Position numbers and translations under genes: made by a program. From Carallia brachiata (Eukaryota > Streptophyta > Magnoliopsida > Malpighiales > Rhizophoraceae): a DNA stretch of 64,000 nt. The stretch covers positions 6,323,855 through 6,387,854 of the forward strand of contig JADCRB010000007.1 of NCBI GenBank assembly GCA_021464245.1, read 5' to 3'. This document shows positions 46,646 through 59,200 of this stretch, piece by piece (position 1 is the stretch's first letter; every line of letters begins with the position of its first letter). The notes under the pieces were generated by a model. It saw only the letters and a list, made by a program, of their open reading frames with translations. It had not been told where the DNA came from and did no database searches.

Positions 46646-48893
46646 TCAAATATCATTTTCATTCAACTGAAACCCTTCACGAGCAAGGAGAGATGTGACA
46701 TATTCAATAACCTCCTCATGGGACACCTGCAAGACCATCATTGCACATAATTTGAAGGATCTGAAAGCATTAATGAGCACGAAATCGGAGTCTAGAGGCA
46801 ATTGACAACATCATGGCATCCAAATACTTTTTCTTTTTCCAGAAAGAAGCAAATATGACAAACACGATTTAGCTACAGATCTCCACCATATAAGGTGGGA
46901 CCATTGAAGAAGCTCGCAGCTCTAAAAAGTGTAGGCGAAGAGTAATGTCATAGGCAGGCCTTTCCATATGTTTTGCAAAGAGATAATTTCTACAAGTCGA
47001 ACCATTAACCTTCCACTCAGAAAACTTACTGTTGAAACAAATTTGGACCTCGTTTGACGAGGAAACAAAAAGAAGAAAATCAATCTTCAGATGAACTTTA
47101 GCTGCCAAAAGCAAGAGCACTTTCTTGTCACTTGTTTATTCTTCTTAAGTTTAACTGATTGCAGAGGAAATGGGCAGCAGAACAGCACGGCTCACCCCAG
47201 AATGGAGAGTTTGACGAAACTCTTCAAGATTATCACCAATTTTCCCTATCAATTCGCAAATTAGGCGTGCAGACGCTATAGTCTTCAACTTCAACTTGCA
47301 TCCTTCAACTGAAAAACCATTCTTTGGCCTGTTGGGTATTTTCTCTGCCTCTAAGGTCAGAAATATGATGGCATCATCAAATTACCTCAGGATTACCTCC
47401 ATTGCACTTATGCTCTTAGCATCTCTGTCTTGAAAAGTGGTAGATATAATTTGTTTACGAGCTGCTATGAATAGGACTGCCATCTGAAGGAGCTTTTCTT
47501 GTTGAACATAGTTTCAAAGTTCATCAAATGTTTGGCTTGTGCGCTGTGCGAGCACACTAATGGAATCCAAAAATATTTTCTGTTAAAAGAAGGACAGAAC
47601 ACACAAGAACAGTTACAAACGACCCCATATAGCATAAACCAGCAAAAAATAAAATAAAAAAGGATGAAAAAAAAAAGGTGTGTGATGCAAGATTAGAAAG
47701 CATGAGTTAAACTTAAATGGGTGCGAGAGTAATGGAACGAAAATTGCATAAGCAAAATATGAAAATTCAAGACAGACCATCTCAGGAAGAGAAAGCAAAA
47801 GGATGAGCTTGCCCAAAACTTCAAATACGTATGAAGGCTGCAGCAGCAAGCAAGAGACAGACATTGAATCATCATTGGGAAGTTTATTTCAGTTTAAGGC
47901 AAGTAAAAAGAAATCAACTTTTGCAGAGTTACAATAGAGAAATTTAAAATAACAAAAGGTCCATGGCACCATGTGTCTTCAACTGCAACGTTGAGAGGGA
48001 GAGGCCCCTCAATCACTTGGGGGCCAATGGTTCGGATATCGGTGCGAGCTCCTCCATGATCAATAAGAACCTCCAAAAATTCTGGGGAGAAACTTGCGGC
48101 AGCTTGGTGAAGAGGATAGGTTCCATCTTCAAAAGGGTAGTTGAGATTGACTTTCCAAAGACAGTGTCCTTGGAGCAGTGCCTTTGCACATTTAGCAGCA
48201 TTGGCATAGCAGATGAAAAAGAAAAGGGAAGGCCTGGAGTAGCCATTGACTCCGAAGTAAGGGTTGTAGATAACCAAATTCAAAAATCTAAACAGACCAT
48301 CAGCATTAACTACGTTTTCGAATCTGTAGTGTACATCCTCAACCATATCCCATTGCTCATGAGCATCCCGCTCTCTCTGCTCTTACAGTATATATGCACA
48401 AATACAACAATAAATGAATAAATAAGTAAATAAATAAACAGCATTAGTGTCTGCAGTTCGGGTTAGGATTTTGGAACTCAAATTCGACAAGAATGAAAAA
48501 TTGATGGAATTGCTATTGAGTGGTAACATCTGCATGCATGCTGTGCGGAATTAATCTTAAACTACCATACAAATTCATTGTTATGCTGGATTTTGATATT
48601 TTTATTTGTATTCTAAATAAAAAAAGATTAACAATTTTTAAACTAATATTAATAATTTTGAAAATAAAATTTAAAAATTTTTTTAACAAAAATTATTCAT
48701 CTCTTTTAAGAAATTATTAATTTTATTTTCTTTAAAATATTAAACGAAATATTAATACATGCATTCTAATTATTCCTGAATTCAAAGACCACGAGAAAGG
48801 AGGACAAAGAAGAAGAAGAAAGTAGCATACCATAGCTTCCTCATCCATCTCTCCATCAGAATCAAGTGTGAAAGCGTCATAATATGGAATCAT
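46646..48893 (-). pseudogene. Ankyrin-repeat protein gene with one premature stop
   Basis: Six minus-strand exons (48893-48831, 48379-47954, 47837-47778, 47579-47386, 47328-47196, 46726-46646) sum to 957 nt, 319 codons, and all junctions are in phase. Exon 1 is acidic (TLDSDGEMDEEAM). Exon 2 holds the ankyrin part (AKCAKALLQGH, YPLHQAAASFSPEFLEVLIDH, GPLPLNVAVEDTW). Later exons (KLILLLSLPEM, KLLQMAVLFIAARKQI, SHEEVIEYVTSLLAREGF) match the C-terminal region of a plant ankyrin protein family of unknown function. Codon 205 (47516-47514) is TGA in a place where the family pattern suggests Trp (FDEL*NYVQQEKL). It is the only break, so this is a young pseudogene, an inactive allele or a sequencing error. 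Exon 2/3 junction (TTT/GTTATT) is the least certain. Confidence 0.7.
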
Positions 48894-49149
48894 ATCCTCA
48901 GATTATTATAATCTTACAATAGTCAGCTTTTGGTTTAGGGAAAGCCGGGGCAGAGCGGCGGGAGCAGAGGCGAAGAAGAAGAAGAAGAGACTGAAAATTG
49001 GATATGTAATTCATATGCACAAAAATAAAGAAAAAGGTGATATCCATTGGTATAATTACGATCCAATCCTTAAATTTGCCTCGTTCCTCTATTAACGTTT
49101 TTCCATTCCCAAATCAGGATAAGCAAAGTTTTGGTATTAAAGCAAATTT
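48894..49149. other. Upstream region of the ankyrin gene
   Basis: Short spacer with a purine-rich GAAGAAG stretch at about 48975, probably 5' UTR of the ankyrin gene. It adjoins the truncated PPR copy. Confidence 0.4.
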
Positions 49150-50329
49150 TTAGAACAGAACGATAATGGCTGCGGCTTTCTCGCACCAACATTCCGCGAC
49201 TGCCATGATGAAATCCAGTCTAATGGGAACGGTGAAGTTCTAAGTTCATTGCTCAGGCCGGTAGTCTAATCAAATGGGAACGACAAGGTCCCTCTTGCGC
49301 TGTAGCTTTTATCAGAGCTGCCTGCTGGAGGAGCAGGGCACAAGCATTTTTGTTGAAGCAACAGAGAATTTGATGAACTAAGGAATGTGATTAAGCCTTG
49401 TTTTTCTTTGACCTTTCCATCGTGCAGTACATTTGGAAGGGTTCCGTATGCCGAATGTGTTCGTATCGTAAATATTTTTAATCTTAAACTTTTAAAATTT
49501 TTTATGTTTAAGTTTTAAATATTTTTAACATTTCATTTAATTCTTAAATTTTTTAATTTCATAATATATCAGTCCTTTAAATTACAAAAAGTGGTCAATC
49601 GATTAATAAATGAATTTAACTTCATAAAAATTATTTTAAAAAAATTAAATATATGAATTAAATATTTTTTTATCAATAAAATATGCACATTAAATATTTT
49701 TTAATCAACAAATATACAAATTAAATAGATAACATATATATTTTTGATAGAAAAGACATCCAATCCATATATTTAATATTTTTTAAAATAATTTTTTGTA
49801 AAGTTAAAATTATTTTTTAATAGATTGATCATTTTTAATAAACAGAAGGATTGATTTGAAAAAAAATCAAAAGGTTTAGAACTCAAATGAAATATTAAAA
49901 AAATTTAAGATTCAAATATAAAAAAATTTAAAAATTTAGAACTAAAAATATTACCAGTTTCTTATAGTTTCTTCTATGTCAAACAAACTAAATTTGAGGG
50001 AGAAAAAAAAAGTCCAATTTATGGTTAATATGCCACCTGTTATACGGCACTGCCCTTAATTTTCTTTTTTTTTTTTTTTTTGGTATTCCCTAACATTGCA
50101 ATACATCAACAGTGTTAGTGTAAGTGTATGTATCGTAGCTATCGTGGGACATCTGTCAAATAACGGAGATTGAGATCTGAAAATTGGAGTAACTGTAGAT
50201 ATACACCTTATACTATTAAGCTCAAAGTTTTGCAGTTTCCAAACTGGGATGCCAATTCCATAATAATATCCCATTGACTAGATAATGCACTTTTGAACCA
50301 TTTTCTGGCTTAGATGGAAATATGATTTG
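49150..50329 (+). pseudogene. Truncated copy of the PPR gene (exon 1 start fused to 3' UTR)
   Basis: GAACAGAACGATAA then an ATG at 49166 give MAAAFSHQHSATAMMKS and a stop after about 26 codons. This matches the start of the gene at 39690 (TGATGAAATCCAG, ATGGGAAC/ATGGGGAC, CTCAGGCCG/CTCAGCCG). After about 49260 the copy jumps to 3' UTR-like sequence (TTATCAGAGCTGCCT at 49310). All PPR repeats are deleted. A Mutator-like MITE is inserted at 49467-49955. It keeps an upstream ATG that the intact gene has lost. Confidence 0.8.
49467..49955. mobile_element. Second Mutator-like MITE of the 45574-46073 family, inverted
   Basis: The interior matches the reverse complement of the first copy (AACTTTACAAAAAATTATTT and TTTGTTGATTAAAAA on the minus strand). 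Inverted ends read GTAAATATTTTTAATC and GGTAATATTTTTAGTT. It is more diverged than the first copy. A 9-bp duplication is not clear (GTTCGTATC against GTTTCTTAT). It sits inside the PPR pseudogene, so it inserted after or with that duplication. Confidence 0.75.
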
Positions 50330-51483
50330 AGATGGGGGATACTTTTTGATCCACATTTTTATTTATTAGGACACCAAGCCTTATACAGAAGTTTGTATTG
50401 TTGTGAGTCTATGATGAGATCTTCACTAACAGTCAATCCATCAAATTCAACAGGTGTAATTTATCTAGTTTATCTAGCGGGTAAGATGAAAACATATTGT
50501 TACATTACATAGTACACTAAAAAGTAACAAAAAAATTCGTTCATGCTTATTTTTCAAAATCTTTTTGCTCCCATATCCTAAAACCATTATGCTAATTTGG
50601 ACAATTTCCAAATATGAAACCCCAAATAGTGATAATAATTATGATTTTTGATCCGATAGGACACATAAGATATCATAGTGGATGAATATATACATAATGT
50701 CAACATTTCAGTACTTCCTATTAGTCAAACGAGAACTCTCTTATATAAAGAAATAGTTGTCTTTCCTTTCTTCATCCAATAGTAAATGTAAAAAGGAATG
50801 CTTAAAATTACAAAAATTTACAAGCTACAATGCGAATGACAAGTACAGTTATGTTCTCCAATGGAATCAAACACAACGTGCACTTACAAACAAAAACTTC
50901 AAATCAACCAACAACCATGGAAACAAAAATTAATAGAAAGGAAGTTGCTTGAGGCTATTATTGAGGAGAAATATATCTCTCTTCTAGCTGGCTAAGTGGC
51001 TGGGGCAGCTATTCAACATACTATGTCGCATGTAAGCTCTAGAAAGCGCCCTCTCAAGCTCTTAGTGAGTCCAGTTCTACGTTGGAAGGTGTTGAAGAAA
51101 CATTACCATTTCTTGGAAATCAAGCTTCTAAAGCTTATCTAACCACTATCAAAAAAAAAAATATAACAATAATAATAATAATGGCATGGTTAGGTAGCAA
51201 TTGTGTAATCTCTCAATGACAGGTAAAGTTGGAAGAAAGGAAAGATTAACTTGGACATAAAAACAACTATGAGACATGTCAACCACACACAAAAAAGTTT
51301 CAACTGACAAAAAACCAAATTCATCTCACAATAGGAATATTTTATAATGCACCTAAAGCAATGACTCTTGTCAAAAGTAAAGTGATACAACAGTAGAAGT
51401 ATATTATACTACAGTAACCAAATTACAAAAAACCCGTAAGAGCTGTTATTAGTGTTGAAAAATAACACGTAAAACACAAGCTT
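50330..51483 (-). pseudogene. Relic II of the TBC gene 3' end, including its last exon
   Basis: Aligns with 53640-54720. It contains a degraded copy of the final TBC exon at about 50970-51140 (minus strand: KLDFQEMVMFLQHLPT, SRAYM), with at least three stop codons at Gln positions (CTT TAG AAG, ACG TAG AAC, CAC TAA GAG). Intron-9 sequence follows (51170-51483). The match ends at AAACACAAGCTT. There is no upstream TBC sequence, so it cannot be expressed as a protein. Confidence 0.8.
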
Positions 51484-52620
51484 GAAAAGTTTTGAAGGTT
51501 TGACAAGAGAATAACCCACTTATCTTATTGAAAGGTTTGAAAAGGAATTTTGTCCTGAACTTGAATATTTGGGAATATTCAAACGTGGGCCAATAGAGTA
51601 TTATAAAGAGTGGCATTTGACTGAGATTTTTCGAAGGAATGTGAATACCTTGTATTATTTAACGAAGTTAGATTGGATGTTTTGGTACTTATTGCTCCTT
51701 GTCAAGAATAGGTAGGCCATCATCCCATTCTGTGTAAAATACAGGGTGTTTGTAATGAACGAATGTGGGGAATATTCGCTTTTGAAATGTCCCATAATTA
51801 CTGAATTTTATGACCATGGATGTCTACTGAGTGGGAAAAAAATTGAATCTTCGCATAAGCTCATTTTCTATGGGTCTTGTATGGAAGATGGGAGTGATGT
51901 AGCTAAATCTTGATATAAAGATAATTTCGACGGGTCTTGGATGGAAGATGGGAGTGCTGGAGGCAGAGCACCTATTAGACTTGGACCACGGCTTATTGGG
52001 GTTAAATTGATTTATATTGATGACTCAAAATTTGTGGAAGAAGGTGAATTGGCAGGAGCATACTCTTTGGTTGCATTAGCCGAGGAAAAAATAGTTAAAT
52101 TGTTAGAGATTGTAGAGGATTATAGACATGTGATAAATGTGTTCCGTGGTGTAAAACAATTCAATTATTTTCAACCAAATGATACTTTTCTTCGTGATTA
52201 TTATTACCATTGGCATTAGGTATTGCTTGAACCCTTGACCTTTAGGATGTCAACAAAGTGACTAAACCTTGGGGCAAAGGGGAAGCAATAAATGGTACTT
52301 TTCTTCCTCAATTTGGATTAATACTAAAGAAGTTTGAGTACTTGGAAGATTATAATTGGCGATGGCAATATCGTCAAGCCAACGTCGTAGCTTTCTTGGC
52401 GCATTCATCCATTCTTGTTGGCACATATAAGAGATCTCACTATTCAACATCCAAGCTGAATTATTATGTGAGGAAGGATAATATGGGAGATCCCTATTTT
52501 CGAATAGTTCAAGTCAAGGATAAATGTCCTCTCTTTCCAATACCAAACAAGGGTATGAAGTTTTTATTTTATTATTATTTTTTTATAATTTTTTCATAAC
52601 AATTTATTGTTATTTTTTAA
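51484..52620 (+). pseudogene. Unrecognised degenerate coding relic
   Basis: Protein-like plus-strand frames are interrupted by stops: ERFEKEFCPELEYLGIFKRG with EYYKEWHLTEIFRRN (about 51510-51710), an open stretch at 51941-52219 (GVKLIYIDDSKFVEEGELAG) and one at 52258-52599 (NWRWQYRQANVVAFLAHSSI, KLNYYVRKDNMGDPYFRIVQ). A short duplication repeats GGGTCTTG.ATGGAAGATGG at 51878 and 51935. Residue content looks coding, but I do not recognise a family. It sits between TBC relic II and the true TBC 3' end, so it may be an inserted element or gene fragment. Confidence 0.35.
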
Positions 52621-52764
52621 TTTATTTTGATGCGTGAATGTATATCATAGTCCATATTTTGACATTGATGTTGAAGAGAATCAACAATGAATGAAGCAAC
52701 TTAGCTTTTATTTTGCATCATTTTAACATTACTTTCTTGGTATTTTTTTTGTCCACTTGTTTTG

Positions 52765-53200
52765 TGTTAGGACCTCAGTAAATTGAGGGAAAATAGAAGA
52801 AAAAAATTGAAAGACAGAGAAGAATTAGAGATGAGGAAAAAGGAAAAGAGAGGGTGAGTGTAAGGACCTGCGCTTAGAATCAAAGATTCAAAAAAAGAGA
52901 GAGAGAGCAGAAGAGACAAGAAAGAGAAGGATTTCTAGAAGAGAGAGAAAATCATTGCATAATCATCATTCTATAACTGCCAGCAAGATTCTCCTAGCTC
53001 AGTACCATTTACTGACCACCTCTTATTTACTATGGACTATTATCATCCTAACTGGGGCCAGCAACATTCTCCTAGCTTAGTACCATTCATTAACTGTCTT
53101 ATTCACTATGAACTGTTACCATCCTAACTAGGCCTCCCACACTACTGATGGATCATTCGTGGGGTGCAACTCACTGTTCCTAACAGTGAGTTGCAGAGAA
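52765..53200. repeat. Repeat unit with 78-bp tandem duplication and terminal hairpin (possible solo LTR)
   Basis: Starts TGTTAGGACCTCAG (52765) and has CCTAACA at 53179-53185, LTR-like ends. Inside, a unit of about 78 bp starting CAGCAAGATTCTCCTAGCT (52981) repeats imperfectly at 53059. A 14-bp perfect inverted repeat lies at the right end. No matching target duplication flanks the ends (TTTTG, GTGAG), so the solo-LTR reading is weak. Confidence 0.4.
53165..53195. repeat. Perfect 14-bp inverted repeat, 3-nt loop
   Basis: TGCAACTCACTGTT, CCT, AACAGTGAGTTGCA. A strong hairpin in DNA or RNA. It could be a transposon end or a chance palindrome. Function unknown. Confidence 0.8.
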
Positions 53201-54227
53201 TTAAAAAAAATGAAATTTATGAGTGAGAAACAAATTTGATATATAATTCTTTCTTCATGCTCTTACAGCTACAAAAAAAGGATTTAACTATTACAGCAAG
53301 TTTCTGACATTACAATGTTGCAGGAGTTTATTTTAACACAAGAATCTGCTGCTTTTATAAACAAAAATTTAAGGACTCTTCAAGTATTTAGGGTCCATGG
53401 CATTTATAGACCTTTTTCATCTCTTCTGCGTCTCCTTACTTCTCCTATGGCTTTGTTGGTTGCCTTTTTGGAAGGGAAGTCTCATCCAAAAGAGGAGTTT
53501 TGTCCATTGATATCCACATGCAGCTTCCCAGACTTCTTAGGGGTCTGCTAGCAGATACTTTTAAAATGGCATTTTACTCTTAAACTAATATATAAAAGAT
53601 CCTTATGAAATGATACAGATATGGTTAAACTTTTTAATTCACATTTTCATTTGTCAGGACACAAAGCCTTTTATATTGTCATGCGTCTGTGATGAGATCT
53701 TTCCGAACAATTAATCCATCAAATTTAGCAAGCTCATGCACATATGACGAGTAACATAAAAGCACACTATTATAGTACACTGAAAAGGGCAAAAAAATTT
53801 CTTCGTGCTTATTTTTCATAAATCTTTTTGCTCCTATATCCTAAAAACATAATGTTAATTTCATATTTTCAACATATGAAACCCCATAATAATATGATTT
53901 CTAGCCCAGCAGAGCTCCAAGCATAAGATATCATAATAAATGAAACTATACATAAAGTTCCTATTAGTCAAACGAGAACTCTAATATAAAAGAAACATTT
54001 GTCTTCCCTTTTTTTCATCAAATGGTAAATGTAAAAAGGAATGCTTAAAATTACAAAAATTTGCAGGCTACAATAGAAATGACAAGTATGGTTATATCCC
54101 CCAGTAGAATCAAATAAGGCGTGCACTTACAGATAATTAACTTCAAAGGAACCAAGAATCACGGAAACAAAAATTAATAGAAAGAAAATTGCTTGAGGCT
54201 GTTGTTGAGGAGAAATATATTTCTCAT
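53201..54227. other. TBC 3' UTR and downstream DNA (copy III of the shared block)
   Basis: From about 53620 to the TBC stop codon it matches relics I and II in order. 53201-53610 holds an unrelated ORF (53315-53551) with no recognised product. This third copy is the one joined to the intact gene. Confidence 0.6.
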
Positions 54228-56180
54228 CTAACTAGCTAAGTGGCTGGGACAGCTATTAAACATACTATGCCACATGTAAGCTCTAGAAAGCACCATCTCA
54301 AGCTCTTGGTGAGTCCAATTCTGTGTTGGAAGGTGTTGAAGAAACATTACCATTTCTTGGAAATCAAGCTTCTGAAGCTTATCTGACCACTGTCAAAGAA
54401 AGAAAAAAAAAAAAAAAGATAACATAGTTAGGTAACAATTGTGTAATCTCTTAGTGACAAGCAGAGGTAGATGAAATGAATGATTTAACTTGGACATAAA
54501 ACTAAGAGACCAGTCAACCACACACAAAAAAGTTTCAACTGGCAAAAGGCCAAATTCATCCCAGCACAATAGGAAAATTTTATAATGCACCTGAAGCAAT
54601 AGCTCTTGTCAAAAGTGAAGTGATACAACGGTAGAAGTATATTATACTACAGTAACCAAATTACAAAAAACAGTTGTTACTAGTGTTGAAAACTAGCACA
54701 TAAAACACAAGCTTTTATCCCAGACCGATCAATTGACACCCTTGTTTTCTGAGAAACGGTTAAAAAAAAAACAGTAGTCAATCAGAAAAATTTGGAAGGA
54801 TGAGAGTTTTCATATAAATGTGGAAGAATGAGAATATTTTGCGGGACACTGCTAATGAATTTCAAACATATCATCGAATAATTTATACGCTCAATACAAC
54901 TGATTATTTTCTCACCGTCAAAAGAAAACTGGCAAATATGTACACAAGGAAATCTGGCAATGCATCTCCTTCAGCAAGGTATGTGTCCCACAACCGAGTA
55001 ACAAGATGAAAGGGGATCTGTCAAGGCAAATCCAAGCATTAGCTTAAGAATGAGCAATCAAAGCAGACGTGGACAACCCTGATTTAAACTCGAGTACCAT
55101 AGTAGAGATGTTTGTGCCACTTCGTTAACAGAAAGTGGAGAAATCTGGTGCGTAGATGTATGATTGCAAGAATTGAAAAAACAAACCTCACGTATTAAGA
55201 GACAGTTGAACCAGCGAAAAGCGAATTGAAGAAATTCAAGCCCCTGTTCTTCCATGTGCCTCGAGACAGGTTCTGGGTCAATTACAATAACAGACTCCTC
55301 AATGGGCCATACACACACTTAGATCAAACAACAAAAGTACAATCATAAACAAGCTAATTTTCCTATACACGAGATAAGGTTAACATTTGAAGAATAGCGT
55401 ACAATAGACTCAGATGAACACAAAATACAAGCTTTTTGAAGATGATGCATTTTTTAAGGAACAGATAATGCAAAATACTTCCAAAGGAGCAAACAGAGAA
55501 ATGCAGTTTACCGTCAATCCGTCTCACTAATTCCTTGAGCTTAAACACTAATCTTTGTATTCCTGGTTGAGCAAATGTGTAATGATCTTGCATGCCATCT
55601 AGTAACTTTGATAGGCAACAATAACAGTCGGCCTCTATGTCAGAGATTTTATCAGGTGATAGATCAGAGATTGACCAGTTATCAATGTCTCCTTCCAAGT
55701 ATTCAGACAAGAAAACAACCAGAAAAGGTGTAGCAAGATCATTTATTCCTTGAACATATCCACTGGCAGGATGTCGGATGGCCCTGGAAAGAAATTAAGA
55801 AATATAAAACCCAAAGAAATATATTTCCAATTACATAGTAAGGAAAGATTTTGGATAAGATATCGACAGCCACACACCACAACATTACCAACTTCTTTCC
55901 ATCATTAATCAGTAACAGATGTCCAGATGTGGGGAATACAAGGGATGCACATATATTTATTTCACGCATAATAGAGCAACCAAAAGGGAAGTGATGGATA
56001 TATGTTGTGCTAATTTAACAATATCTCAGAAAGTGAGGAATAACACAAGATCCATTCTGACTATAAGGAGCAATGGATTGTATTGCAGGCAAGGCAATAA
56101 GATTGGATTTATGGAATTCTACTTAGAATTTCAGACATAGTTTATTGTAAGCTTTATCTAGTCACAATATATGGTTTACT

Positions 56181-56213
<33 letters not shown>

Positions 56214-59200
56214 TCAGGCAGAGCTAATCAACAATTGAAACACTAACAAACCTTAGAATGAACACTTGCCACAGACACTAACAGTGAGGATCAAATCACA
56301 TCACGGATGCAAGGCTGGTCATGGTCTCCATAAATGAAAAGTGAGAATCCGATTATCATTCACTTATTTAACGAATAATTCAAAGCTATTTTCATATCTC
56401 CTCCAATACTCATTGTTAACGCATCACCTAATCATTATCCCGGAAACAGACTTGTACCGATTGCAAAACTGACATTCACAAGAAAAGAATGACATAGAAA
56501 TACTTGTTTCACAAATGTAAGTGAAAGAGTAAAAAATATATTGACAGATTGGACACATCAACCTAAAAGTTAGCCTTTTACAGCTTAGTTTCAATCACAT
56601 TTAGCCAGCATGTCAAATCATCTAATGTTCCCATAGAGCCAATGAAATTGCACATAAGTTAAAATCTACTATTAAATTCACCAAAAAAAAAAAAAATCTA
56701 CTGGTAAAAAGAAGACAAAGGAAAAAAAAATCCTAACCATGTATAAAGAATGCGCTCCAAAGATTTCTGAACTTGTGGTTCTTGGAAGAAAGTGACATCG
56801 GGTACAGTTCGTGGACAGTCAACAGAAATCTACCAAAGCATTAGTCAATAATCCAAAATCCTGGAAAAGCATAAATCAGTGTCAATTCAGTCAGGAATAC
56901 CTGGCGAAGCATATTGATCTCATCATCTGAACGTTCTGTATCTGGAATGTCATAAAATTGAGCAACAGAGTCAAGGTACTCCTGGCGCTTCCTTCGTAGA
57001 ACCCCCTCCCTTCTATCTGAATTAGGTGGTGCACATCCCTGTCGTCAGCTTATTTTTTAATTTAAAACAACCAAAAAATTATGATGGTATAAGAGGCATT
57101 TTAGGTTAGCCCAAAATGATCAGAACAATGTTCTCTTCAATGCATGCTTTATTAACCATTTACATGGAATCAATAATAAATTAATGGAAAAAATGCCAGC
57201 CTGTCAATTACAATATTTGTTTTCAATCAGAAGCATTTTAACTATACTAGAGAGTTGAGACGTATAAGATGAATCCAGCATATGATCCCGAAAAAACCAA
57301 ATTTAAGGGGCCCACATGCCACAAGGGAATATCTGTCAAAACTGCATTGCTTTACGTGCCATCCTATCAGTCTCTACATTTTAAAAAGATTAACTTCCAC
57401 ATCAGATAACACATTCTTTTCCATGCATGGCAGAAAAGCTTGAGTTGTAAAAGCATGCATCTCTATTTCTTGTTTTTTCCTTTTGATAAGTTGCCTCGCT
57501 ATTTCATGATACTCAGCTTGAATTCCATTGGACTATAAGACTATAACTCTTTAGCAATTTTCATAAGGAGAGAGCTTTACTAAACCCATGCAAGGCACTG
57601 ATGAGCAAGCAGAAATGGGATTTATTACTTCTATCTCTTTCAGTCTCTAGTACACTGTTATAGAAACGTCGGACTGAACTGCAATTCATGAACAAGTTCT
57701 TAATATGCACCAGTGCTATTGATAATTGATATGCTGGTGAATTTTATCAATACTACTAGGTACAAACTGTGCCACAACCAATCATAAAGAAGTAAGCAAA
57801 TCCAATGAAGCTAGAAATATATAGTTGCCACATTAAATTGTAAACCTTTCATTGCATGATGTAGCAGATAAAGAAGGATCTACCTAGAATTTGAATCAAA
57901 CAAAATGACACCAATTGCATGGTAATTCACTGAGCAACATCAAAATTGTACTCTTAATATTATTTCCAAAATGATGACAACATTTGATGTATCAACCTTA
58001 CCAAGAGAAGCCTCCATACTGTGGGGCGCATATATGATGGTACACCACTCCATGCTAACTCACGCAATCTCTCTGCATAAGGAATTTTAGAAGAAATTAA
58101 AGGAAGATTGATTGTCTCTCTGTTTTTTTGATTGTCTATCTGTTTTTTTTTTGTGGGTGTTTATGAAAGAAGGGTAATGCCATACTTCATGAGTCTAGCT
58201 GGAACTAATAAGATGTGTGAAACTAACAAATGCAATAAGGACCATATCAAAGGGATAAATATTTGAAAGCTGCTCAGCTATCAATATCTTATTTCCAAGG
58301 GATTTTTTCTCGGGGCTAGAAACCGAAAGTCTGTATGAATTGCATAATACAAGCTACTGTTAATAATGGTGCACCAAAAATTCATAATTAACAGGGGGAA
58401 AAACAACAGACGGCTACGTGCATACAAAATTGAGTTGATATTCCCATGCAAAACCATTTTCATTCAGTAAAAATAGAATCAAAGTTAGTAGAAGAGCATA
58501 TAATCACACTACAGACCCACATGTTAGCTCAAAAAAAATGTATCCATAAGCAGGCAACCAATATTCAAAATAAATGAGTCTGAATGATAAAACACTTTCA
58601 ATTGGAATAGGCTTCCAAATACTCGCCCTTGCGAGGGTCTGCTTGTGTTTTCAATTTTGAACCTCCATCAATAGTGTAATATACAAGATAAAAATGTTCT
58701 GTGGAGAAAATCACCTAGCATGACAGTTGATGAGGACAGCTCCTTGGTAAACTTCATAACTCTTGCAGAATCTGTAGATCTGGCACCTGTGGGGGGCTTT
58801 TGTACTTCTTTGGACATGGTTTCGATATTGATAGTGCTTTTTAACTTATTTGCAGTTGGATTGCTATTTTGCTTCTGGACTTCTGCCTACAATAGGGCAA
58901 GATTCTCCTCACTTGACTTCTCTATTGCTAGCTTTAACAATTTAAATGCTATATAGAAGGCAACTATTTTCAGGATGATGTTAATTATCAAAAATACCTC
59001 TCCTGACATGTCCATTCGATCACTTGTGCCAGCATCATTTTCTGAAAGGCTCCTTCCAAAACTCGGAGATCGTAAGCTTGGCTCCTCTGGTGGATCTGAC
59101 CTCCTGGTCAGTAAAACTTTGCCAGGAATACTCCGCCCTTTAAGCAACCTAGATTGAAGTCAAGATTTAAAATTTTTTCTTTCCAATAAACGAGAAACAA

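Noticed and set aside
52765..53185. Complete solo LTR (TGTTAGG...CCTAACA)
   Set aside because: The flanking five bases differ (TTTTG and GTGAG) and no internal element is seen, so it is listed only as a possible LTR.
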